Assembly: GCA_030590265.1 (NCBI GenBank) | Contig: JAUUYW010000079.1 | Location: 1-10,976 of the forward strand | From: Candidatus Krumholzibacteriia bacterium | Lineage (GTDB): Bacteria > Krumholzibacteriota > Krumholzibacteriia > LZORAL124-64-63 | Direction of reading: 5' to 3' | DNA: 10,976 nucleotides | In this document: one piece after another, positions 5,438-10,976 of the stretch | Layout: the number at the start of each line of letters is the position of its first letter | Numbering within the stretch: the stretch's first letter is position 1 | Made by a program: the position numbers and the translations under genes | The notes under the pieces: model-generated | Seen by the model: only the letters and a program-made list of their open reading frames with translations | Told to the model about the DNA's origin: nothing | Database searches by the model: none

Positions 5438-6439
5438 ATGCCGCATAAGCTGGTACTCGTCTCGCTTTTGGGAATCCTCTGTTTGGGCGGATGCCGGGAC
5501 AGCACTCCCGAACAAGCTCCGGTTTTCACTGGCACCATCACCCAACTCAACGAAGCAGGCGCCATAACCGCCGCCAACACCGTCAGCATCAATGCTCCCA
5601 ACTGGGGTGGCAGCCAACGCATTATCTGGATGGCACCTGAGGGTATGCAAGTTGCCGCCGGCGATACGGTCATCCTTTTTGAAACCGATACCTTCGGGGC
5701 CTACATCAAACAGAACACCGACGAACTGGATCTCATGCAGCTCAAGGTATCGGGAGCCCGTGCCCAGGATGTGGCCAATCGAACGCGAACCAGGAACAGC
5801 GTCGCCAAAGCCCGGTTGGCCAATGAAATGGCAGGCCTGGACCAGGAAAACAAACGCTACGAATCGGAATCGATACGCCAGAATGCCGAATTGGCGGGAA
5901 AGCAGGCTGAAATCGATCTGCAGCAGGCCAGTCGCAACCGCTTGGCTCAGACCACTCTGGACAGTCTCGAAATAGCTCAGGCTTATCTCAAAGCCGTCAA
6001 GCAAGAAGCCAGAGTGGATCGCCTGCAAACCTACCTCGATCAATTGGCAGTCACCACACCGGCTGAAGGCATGGTGGTGTATCACCGCGAATACACTGAT
6101 GAAGGCATCAAATCCTTCCGTGCAGGAGACGAAGTTCCGCGCCAGGCTACAGTGTTGGAAATCACCGATACTTCCACCATGAAGGTGCAATTCACGGTCC
6201 ATGAAAAAGACCGCTGGAGGTTGCAAAAAGGGCAGAAGGTGGAGGTCGTTTTGGATGCCTACGTCAACTCTGTCTTTTCCGGAATGGTGGAAAAGGTGGG
6301 GCGTCTTCCCCTGGAGGCTGAAGAAGGCGGTGTCGCGCGACGCTTTGAAGCCACAGCCACCATTGATGCCAATGATTCCCGCCTCAAACCGGGCATGTCC
6401 GCCCGGGTGACTATCGAACTTGGAGGAAAAAGTGAGTAA
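5438..6439 (+). CDS. Lipoprotein membrane-fusion protein (periplasmic adaptor) of an efflux system
   Basis: The protein has 333 residues from the ATG at 5438. The frame is open to 5342, but the stretch before 5438 encodes nothing signal-like, whereas 5438 begins a lipoprotein signal with lipobox LGGC (Cys19). Acylated Cys19 would anchor it. Domain order follows the HlyD/MacA/AcrA adaptor family: first half of the lipoyl domain about 48-88 (INAPNWGGSQ, then GMQVAAGDTVILFETD), an alpha-helical hairpin about 90-203 rich in Glu/Gln/Arg/Ala, second lipoyl half 205-243 (TTPAEGMVVY, GDEVPRQATVLEITD), then a beta-barrel about 245-330 ending LKPGMSARVTIEL. It stops there, so the membrane-proximal domain found in many family members is short or absent. 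The adaptor bridges inner-membrane transporter and TolC channel. First gene of the operon; it overlaps the next gene by 8 nt. Substrate unknown. Confidence 0.88.
   Translation: MPHKLVLVSLLGILCLGGCRDSTPEQAPVFTGTITQLNEAGAITAANTVSINAPNWGGSQRIIWMAPEGMQVAAGDTVILFETDTFGAYIKQNTDELDLMQLKVSGARAQDVANRTRTRNSVAKARLANEMAGLDQENKRYESESIRQNAELAGKQAEIDLQQASRNRLAQTTLDSLEIAQAYLKAVKQEARVDRLQTYLDQLAVTTPAEGMVVYHREYTDEGIKSFRAGDEVPRQATVLEITDTSTMKVQFTVHEKDRWRLQKGQKVEVVLDAYVNSVFSGMVEKVGRLPLEAEEGGVARRFEATATIDANDSRLKPGMSARVTIELGGKSE
6422..6426 (+). promoter_or_regulatory. Ribosome binding site inside the first adaptor gene, selecting the GTG start at 6432
   Basis: GGAGG lies 5 nt upstream of GTG at 6432. An in-frame TTG at 6420 would place this site inside its own start region and has no Shine-Dalgarno of its own, so the GTG is preferred. 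The start lies within the last codons of the preceding gene, suggesting translational coupling. Confidence 0.65.
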
Positions 6440-7673
6440 CAAAGCCGGCTTCACTCGCAACCGGGTCATATTAGGGGTCATCGGGATCGGAGCCATCATT
6501 GCCTTGGGTCTTTGGTTTACCCGCGGGGGCGCATCGTCTTCGCTGCCCATGACAACGGTTCTGCAAGGGCACTTTGCGGTGACTACCACCACGGTGGGGG
6601 AGTTGGCTGCGGTCAACAGCCAACCAATTCCGGCGCCACCCGGGTGGAACAACAAAATTATCAGCCTCATTGACGAAGGCTCAATGGTTGCGACCGGGGA
6701 TGAGTTGGCTCGTTTTGATACGGACCGTCTGGAGAAAAGGGTGGAAGAGCAACAGGCAGCCTATGAAGGGGCACTGGCGGAGTTGGAAAAACAACGGGTG
6801 ACCAACGTCAAAAATAAGGCCCAGAAAAAAGCCACGCTGCAAAGGCAGGAATTGTCCCTGGAAAAAGCCAAGTTGCAAACCGAATCCATGAAATTTGAAA
6901 GCCTTTCGCGGCAACGCCAGCAGGAGCTGGATTTGCGTCGTTCGGAGCTGGATCTCCAGGAGGCCGAGGAAGATTTGAAGGCCCAAATAGGCATTGCGGC
7001 AGCCCAGCTGACGGAAAAGGAAGTGAAAGTAAGAAAGGCGCGCATCGACCTGGACAAATCACAGGAAAATCTGGAAAAGATGGTGATTCTGGCACCGGAT
7101 TCAGGCATGGTTGTTTACAACAAGATATGGGGTCCCTCGGGCAACCGAAAAGTAAGAGTTGGGGACCAGGTTTGGGACGGTACCAGCATCTTGGAATTGC
7201 CTGACCTGTCTGCTTTTTTAGTCAACACCTGGGTGAACGAAGTTGACATTCATGGTCTGGCCCTTGAACAAGTGGCCGAGATTACCATCGATGCATTTCA
7301 GGATCGAACACTGCAGGGGAAAGTCACGCGCATTTCTCCCCTGGCCCGTCAGGAGGGCGACGACAAGATCAAGGTTTTCGATGTGGATATCCTGATCGAA
7401 GGCGATGTGTCCGGCCTTCTTCCGGGAATGACTGCTCAGTGCATTATCCTCCACGAAGAGTTTTCCGACGTGATTCATGTTCCCCTGGAAGCTGTCTTCC
7501 AGGAAAAGGATGGCCCTGTGGTGTACCTGCAGGGAGGGAAATCACGGGCAGTACAATTGGGCCAGGAGGGAGAGGACCGGGTGATCATCGAAGACGGGGT
7601 CAAATCCGGCGATGAGCTCTTGTTGATTCGCCCAGGTGACGAGGCTGAGGCCGAAGACAAGGCTGATTCATGA
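6432..7673 (+). CDS. Membrane-anchored membrane-fusion protein (HlyD/MacA-like periplasmic adaptor)
   Basis: The protein has 413 residues from GTG 6432. Residues 12-29 form a single hydrophobic helix after a basic N-terminus, so this adaptor is held in the inner membrane by an uncleaved anchor, unlike its lipoprotein neighbour. Lipoyl halves lie at about 63-97 (PAPPGWNNKI, then GSMVATGDELARFDTD) and 218-257 (LAPDSGMVVYNKIW, then VRVGDQVWDGTSILELPD). They flank a long helical hairpin, about 98-216, packed with Glu, Gln, Lys and Leu. A beta-barrel follows (about 260-340, ending LLPGMTAQCIIL). A membrane-proximal domain, about 345-400 (VIHVPLEAVF, GPVVYL, VIIEDGVKSGDELLL), completes the full MacA/AcrA layout. 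The last residues are acidic. The gene overlaps the upstream adaptor by 8 nt and the permease by 4 nt (ATGA). It likely docks on the MacB-type permease and the TolC-like channel. Confidence 0.88.
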   Translation: MSNKAGFTRNRVILGVIGIGAIIALGLWFTRGGASSSLPMTTVLQGHFAVTTTTVGELAAVNSQPIPAPPGWNNKIISLIDEGSMVATGDELARFDTDRLEKRVEEQQAAYEGALAELEKQRVTNVKNKAQKKATLQRQELSLEKAKLQTESMKFESLSRQRQQELDLRRSELDLQEAEEDLKAQIGIAAAQLTEKEVKVRKARIDLDKSQENLEKMVILAPDSGMVVYNKIWGPSGNRKVRVGDQVWDGTSILELPDLSAFLVNTWVNEVDIHGLALEQVAEITIDAFQDRTLQGKVTRISPLARQEGDDKIKVFDVDILIEGDVSGLLPGMTAQCIILHEEFSDVIHVPLEAVFQEKDGPVVYLQGGKSRAVQLGQEGEDRVIIEDGVKSGDELLLIRPGDEAEAEDKADS

Positions 7674-8893
7674 TTGAAGAAACACGACTGGCCATTTCCG
7701 GCCTGAAGGATCACCGGGTTCGTACTTTTCTGACCACTCTGGGTGTGGTTTTTGGCGTGGCCGCGGTTATCTCCATGCTTTCCATCAGCGAAGGCGCAAA
7801 AAGCGAGGCTCTTTCCCAATTCGAGTCTTTGGGTGTGGACAACATTGTGGTGCTGCATCGGGATCCTCCGGAAAACCTGCCTTCTGATGAAGCTTCAACC
7901 AAAAGCCGGGGGCTGTCCCGGGCCGATGCAACGGCCTTGGGTAATATTACTCCGGCCATCATCTCAGTGGTGCCCATGGCCGTATCCGAAGTGACGGTTC
8001 AGGCCAAGAATCAGGTCCGGGTTTCGGTGGTTGGCACTACTCCCGAGTTGCCAGTTGTTCGCCGTGACCGTCTGCTCTCCGGCCGGTTTTTTACTGCTTA
8101 TGAAAACCAGGAAGCCACCCGGGTGGCGGTGATCGGATCCGGACTGACTCGTGAGTTGTGCGGCCTGGCCGAGCCCTTGGGAAGCTTCATCAAAATTGCC
8201 GGTGTCTGGTACGAAATCATTGGTGTTTTTGCCGGCGGCAGCGCTGGTGATGATGATCAGGATGGGCTGCTCAGGTCCACCGATCGCGACATCTGCATCC
8301 CTTTGAATTGCGCCCTGTTGCGGGGTGAGCGGAAGCGCTGGGACCGGGAATTGGATCGTTTGATTATCCAGGTCAAAGATATTGAAATGCTTGGCCCCGT
8401 GGCCGAACTGACCGAGCGCCTGCTTCAACGCCGACACCTGGCCGCAAAGGATTTTGAAGTCATTGTGCCTTTGGAGCTGATTCGGCAACGCCAGGCCACT
8501 CAGCGTATTTTTTCGCTGATCATGGGCGCCATCGCTGGCATTTCCCTGCTGGTTGGCGGCATCGGCATCATGAACATCATGCTTTCCAGCGTTCTGGAAA
8601 GAACCGGCGAAATCGGCATCAGGCTATCTCTGGGGGCCACCCGTACCAACATCATGAGGCAGTTCCTGGTGGAGGCCGCCGCGGTGAGCATTTTTGGTGG
8701 ATTGATGGGGATCGCCCTGGGTGTTTCCCTGGCCTGGATTATCAGCGCTTCCGCCGGTTGGACCACAGTCATCTCTCCTTTTTCGATCATTCTCGCGTTC
8801 GGCGTTTCGGTTGCTGTGGGCATAACCTTTGGGTATGTCCCTGCGCGCCGGGCGGCTTCTTTGAACCCCATCGAATGTCTTAGGTACCAATGA
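7670..8893 (+). CDS. MacB/FtsX-type ABC transporter permease (no ATPase domain)
   Basis: The permease has 407 residues; its ATG overlaps the preceding TGA (ATGA). The topology is that of type VII (MacB/LolCE) ABC permeases: a first membrane helix at about 20-40 after an amphipathic N-terminus, a large periplasmic domain about 42-275 (MacB_PCD-like, including RLLSGRFF and VAVIGSGL), then three helices at about 280-305, 333-360 and 368-390. Diagnostic family phrases are GGIGIMNIMLSSVLERTGEIGIRLSLGATR (residues 296-325), QFLVEA and the C-terminal PARRAASLNPIECLRY. Walker A, signature and Walker B motifs are absent, so an ATPase must be supplied in trans. Such permeases act by mechanotransmission, moving substrates from the periplasm through adaptor and TolC rather than carrying them across the inner membrane. 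It overlaps the channel gene by 4 nt. Substrate unknown. Confidence 0.9.
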   Translation: MIEETRLAISGLKDHRVRTFLTTLGVVFGVAAVISMLSISEGAKSEALSQFESLGVDNIVVLHRDPPENLPSDEASTKSRGLSRADATALGNITPAIISVVPMAVSEVTVQAKNQVRVSVVGTTPELPVVRRDRLLSGRFFTAYENQEATRVAVIGSGLTRELCGLAEPLGSFIKIAGVWYEIIGVFAGGSAGDDDQDGLLRSTDRDICIPLNCALLRGERKRWDRELDRLIIQVKDIEMLGPVAELTERLLQRRHLAAKDFEVIVPLELIRQRQATQRIFSLIMGAIAGISLLVGGIGIMNIMLSSVLERTGEIGIRLSLGATRTNIMRQFLVEAAAVSIFGGLMGIALGVSLAWIISASAGWTTVISPFSIILAFGVSVAVGITFGYVPARRAASLNPIECLRYQ

Positions 8894-10443
8894 TGTTTTT
8901 TTCTACCGTCACCCTGTTGGTTCCCTTGCTTGTGGTCACGAACAGTTTGTTTGTGGATTTGCCACCTTTGCCTTCTTCGGTTGGAGACAGCCTCACTGTG
9001 GACTTGAACCAGGCTATTGCTCTGGCTCTGGATGACAGTTACGCCGCCCGGGTTCTGGATTTGAGCCTGAATCGTGCCGAGCACGATGTGTCTGCAGCCA
9101 AAGGACGTTTTCGCACCCATGCCGATTTGCAGCTGGCTTTGCCCGAGCTTGTTGAAGGTGTGCAACGGGTCCAGGTGCCAGGCGACCTGCCTCGATACGA
9201 CAGTTATGGCAGTCGCGAAATGAGCGCCACCCTGCAATTGAACCAACCCCTGCCCACCGACGGTGTGGTCAGTCTTTCGGGGCATCTCTATAATCAGGAG
9301 GATACTTTTTACGATCCGTCCACCGACCAAACCCTGGACCAGAAAACATTCTTCAACAGTTATGAGATCAGCCTCAGCCAGCCTTTGTTCACTCCCAACG
9401 ATCTGAAGCTGGGATTGGAAACGGCGGAGATTGGCCATCGTCTGGCCAAGCGGTCCTACCAGCGTGGGCAGTTGAATCTGTTTTATGAAGTGACATCCTT
9501 TTTTTACCAATTGGTCAAAGCTCAGCAGGAGCTGGCCATTGCCAGTGATGCCCTCGAGCGCCAACAACAGAACTTTGATCTGGCTCAACGCAAATTTCAA
9601 GCGGGTCTCATTCCTGAAGTGGAAGCCCTGCAAATGGAGGTTGACTTGGCAGGTTCCCACAACGATCTGCTGGGCCGGGAGTCTGACCTGATTCTGGCGG
9701 GGGATCGCTTTCGCCTGTTGGTGGGCTTGCCCATGTCCCAGCCTGTGCGGGCGTCGGCCAGCCTGGCTCCCCACATTTATGAAGTGGACCATGATCTGGC
9801 TCTGGACCATGCCCTGGAATATCGCACCGAAATCAACGATTTGTTTGACCAGGTTCGCAGTTCGGAAATCACCGTGATCCAAACTGATGCCCGCAGCGAT
9901 TTCAAGGGAGAATTGAGCGCTTTCTATAACCTGACCGGTATCAGCGATCCTACTTTGACTGATGCTGGTCTGGGCGATTTGGTCGATTCCAGCTGGTCTG
10001 ATTTGAGACGGCGTCCCGGCAACAAAGGGGTGCGTTTCAGCTTGAGTATTCCCTTGTGGGATTCGGGTGTGAACGAGCAGGAAGTTGCTTCTGCAGAGGT
10101 GGCGGTCAGGCGAAGAAAACTCGACCAGGACAATCTTTTGCGGGATATTGCCCGGGAGGTTCAGGCTGCTCTGGCCCGTTTTGAGGGTGCCAAACGCCGT
10201 TTGGAAGTGCTTGATAAAAGCCAGGAAATCGCTTTGCGCAGTTACAACATCAGCCGTGAACGGTTCGAGACCGGGGACATCACCAGCCAGGTTTTGGCTG
10301 ACAATCGGGACCGTTTGGTGCAGGCTCGCAGGAGTTATCTGGATGCTTTTGTTAATTACCGTTTGGCGGGGGCGGATCTGCGTCGGCAGACCTTGTTTGA
10401 TTTTGAGCAGGGGTTGTCGTTGGTGGTGAAGGCACCGGACTAA
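8890..10443 (+). CDS. TolC-family outer-membrane efflux channel
   Basis: The protein has 517 residues, somewhat longer than typical TolC/OEP members (about 420-500). The start is the ATG at 8890, overlapping the permease stop; a second ATG at 8893 is equally possible, since the Shine-Dalgarno is weak. A hydrophobic signal peptide spans about residues 4-21. Two OEP repeats are visible. The first starts at LNQAIALALDDSYAAR (39-54) and includes YEISLSQPLF and the helical RKFQAGLIPEVEALQMEVDLA (234-254). The second starts near LALDHALEYRTEI (303-315), includes VRFSLSIPLWDSG (381-393) and ends with RFETGDITSQVLADNRDRLV (458-477). The repeat of 'F-x-x-G-x-I/D-x' helices and 'S-x-x-x-P-L-W/F' strands is characteristic. 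It should trimerise and form the outer-membrane exit duct for the adaptors and permease encoded upstream. It is the last gene of the operon. Confidence 0.9.
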   Translation: MMFFSTVTLLVPLLVVTNSLFVDLPPLPSSVGDSLTVDLNQAIALALDDSYAARVLDLSLNRAEHDVSAAKGRFRTHADLQLALPELVEGVQRVQVPGDLPRYDSYGSREMSATLQLNQPLPTDGVVSLSGHLYNQEDTFYDPSTDQTLDQKTFFNSYEISLSQPLFTPNDLKLGLETAEIGHRLAKRSYQRGQLNLFYEVTSFFYQLVKAQQELAIASDALERQQQNFDLAQRKFQAGLIPEVEALQMEVDLAGSHNDLLGRESDLILAGDRFRLLVGLPMSQPVRASASLAPHIYEVDHDLALDHALEYRTEINDLFDQVRSSEITVIQTDARSDFKGELSAFYNLTGISDPTLTDAGLGDLVDSSWSDLRRRPGNKGVRFSLSIPLWDSGVNEQEVASAEVAVRRRKLDQDNLLRDIAREVQAALARFEGAKRRLEVLDKSQEIALRSYNISRERFETGDITSQVLADNRDRLVQARRSYLDAFVNYRLAGADLRRQTLFDFEQGLSLVVKAPD

Positions 10444-10520
10444 AGTTTATAAGCCCATCCACGGGTTCGTTTGCATCGCCTCAATATTCTTCAGGATGAT
10501 CGATAGGTGTTATTGAGAAA

Positions 10521-10549
10521 CCCCATGGCACTGGAATAGTGCCATGGGG
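10521..10549. terminator. Perfect 12-bp hairpin between convergent genes, probable terminator
   Basis: The arms at 10521-10532 and 10538-10549 are perfectly complementary around the loop GGAAT, and each contains the palindrome CCATGG. On the minus strand the stem is followed by TTTCTCAAT, a short, imperfect U-tract, 30 nt after the stop of the convergent minus-strand gene. On the plus strand AAAGGG follows, so no U-tract serves the efflux operon. It most likely ends the minus-strand gene and may also slow the oncoming plus-strand transcript. Confidence 0.6.
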
Positions 10550-10578
10550 AAAGGGAATAACATTTTCAAAGGCACGAC

Positions 10579-10976
10579 CTACTTGGTCAGCACCATCTTA
10601 TGGGTTTCGCTGAACGAACCAGCATTGATACGATAGAAGTAAGTACCAGAAGCCACAGTTTGGCCTTGACCATTGCGTCCCTTCCAGACCACTGAATGTC
10701 TACCAGCGGAATATTGCTCGTTGACCAGGTTGGTGATCAAACGACCATCTATGCTATAGATACTCAGTCTAACAAGTTGAGTTTCGGGAAGCGTAAACTC
10801 GATGGTGGTCATGGGATTGAACGGATTTGGGTAGTTATTACCCAGGGAGAATCCCAAAACCAAGGGGACATCCGACAGTTGGTCCATTTCGAAGTCCATA
10901 TCATTGTTGTTAACATCGCGAACACCCATGGTTACATCATCGAGTTGGCAATCCTGGACCGGCAACGTCACACGGA
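10579..10976 (-). CDS. C-terminal part of a secreted protein with a T9SS type A-like sorting domain (partial)
   Basis: Only the last 132 or so codons are in the window. The frame runs open to the right edge, so the true start lies beyond it; the GTG at 10971 is not a credible start. The final 85 or so residues match the C-terminal sorting/FlgD-Ig-like module common in FCB bacteria: NNYPNPFNPMTTIEF, LSIYSIDGRLI, SAGRHSVVWKGRNGQGQTV, SGTYFYRI and a terminal HKMVLTK. In Bacteroidetes this module directs type IX secretion and surface attachment. In many candidate phyla the same module occurs and the secretion route is less certain. The segment before it is Asp/Asn-rich and ends an extracellular domain that cannot be identified here. 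A hairpin follows the stop. Confidence 0.85.
   Translation of the reverse strand, partial: RVTLPVQDCQLDDVTMGVRDVNNNDMDFEMDQLSDVPLVLGFSLGNNYPNPFNPMTTIEFTLPETQLVRLSIYSIDGRLITNLVNEQYSAGRHSVVWKGRNGQGQTVASGTYFYRINAGSFSETHKMVLTK

Noticed and set aside
5393..6670. Minus-strand open frame (425 codons) opposite the first adaptor
   Set aside because: The opposite strand carries a lipobox, lipoyl halves and coiled coil in order; the minus frame has no supported start and no recognised family.
8500..9882. Long minus-strand open frame (460 codons) across the permease/channel junction
   Set aside because: It is antisense to two well-supported genes and runs across their junction; the sequence is low in recognisable motifs and best explained by codon bias of the plus-strand genes.
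10480..10517. Inverted repeat CTCAATA/TATTGAG after the channel gene as a plus-strand terminator
   Set aside because: It has only 7 bp with a 24-nt loop and no following U-tract, so it is weak compared with the adjacent 12-bp hairpin.
1..10976. CRISPR array, insertion sequence, tRNA or rRNA
   Set aside because: No regularly spaced repeats, transposase frames with terminal repeats, or recognisable structural RNA sequences were seen on either strand.

Overview
The window looks like a chromosomal segment of a Gram-negative (diderm) bacterium. It encodes two predicted lipoproteins, a small outer-membrane beta-barrel, a TolC-type outer-membrane channel and a secreted protein with a C-terminal sorting domain of the YPNPFNP type. 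That sorting domain, together with a GCCLPD-type cysteine motif in another secreted protein, is typical of FCB-superphylum and neighbouring uncultured candidate phyla (Krumholzibacteria/Eisenbacteria-like). This placement is inference from protein style, not from a marker gene. No rRNA, tRNA, CRISPR array, insertion sequence or phage gene was seen.

Left block (about 80-5203, all minus strand). Reading in the direction of transcription, the block begins with a large PPDK-like protein (2540-5203). It keeps the ATP-grasp and swivelling phosphohistidine domains but has an unfamiliar helical domain where the PEP/pyruvate TIM barrel should be. A DUF4136-like lipoprotein (1802-2473) and a small outer-membrane beta-barrel (1194-1787) follow, and a good intrinsic terminator (1134-1167) closes the set. 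A separate monocistronic gene (160-972) encodes a secreted beta-sandwich protein with a Cys-rich tail. It has its own candidate promoter, a structured leader and a hairpin terminator (83-119).

Divergent intergenic region (5204-5437). This carries the Shine-Dalgarno that fixes a TTG start for the PPDK-like gene, a candidate promoter for the plus-strand operon, and a near-perfect 12-bp direct repeat in that operon's leader.

Right block (5438-10443, plus strand). Four tightly overlapping genes form an efflux/export operon of MacAB-TolC architecture: a lipoprotein membrane-fusion protein, a second membrane-fusion protein with an N-terminal transmembrane anchor, a MacB/FtsX-type ABC permease without an ATPase domain, and a TolC-family channel. 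The junctions overlap by 8, 4 and 4 nt, so translational coupling is likely. No ATPase gene lies in the window, so a LolD/MacB-type ATPase must come from elsewhere. The operon meets a convergent minus-strand gene (10579 to the right edge), of which only the C-terminus is visible. A perfect 12-bp hairpin (10521-10549) sits between them.

The most unusual items are the PPDK-like protein with a replaced C-terminal half, the export operon with two dissimilar adaptors and no ATPase, and the structured leader of the 160-972 gene.
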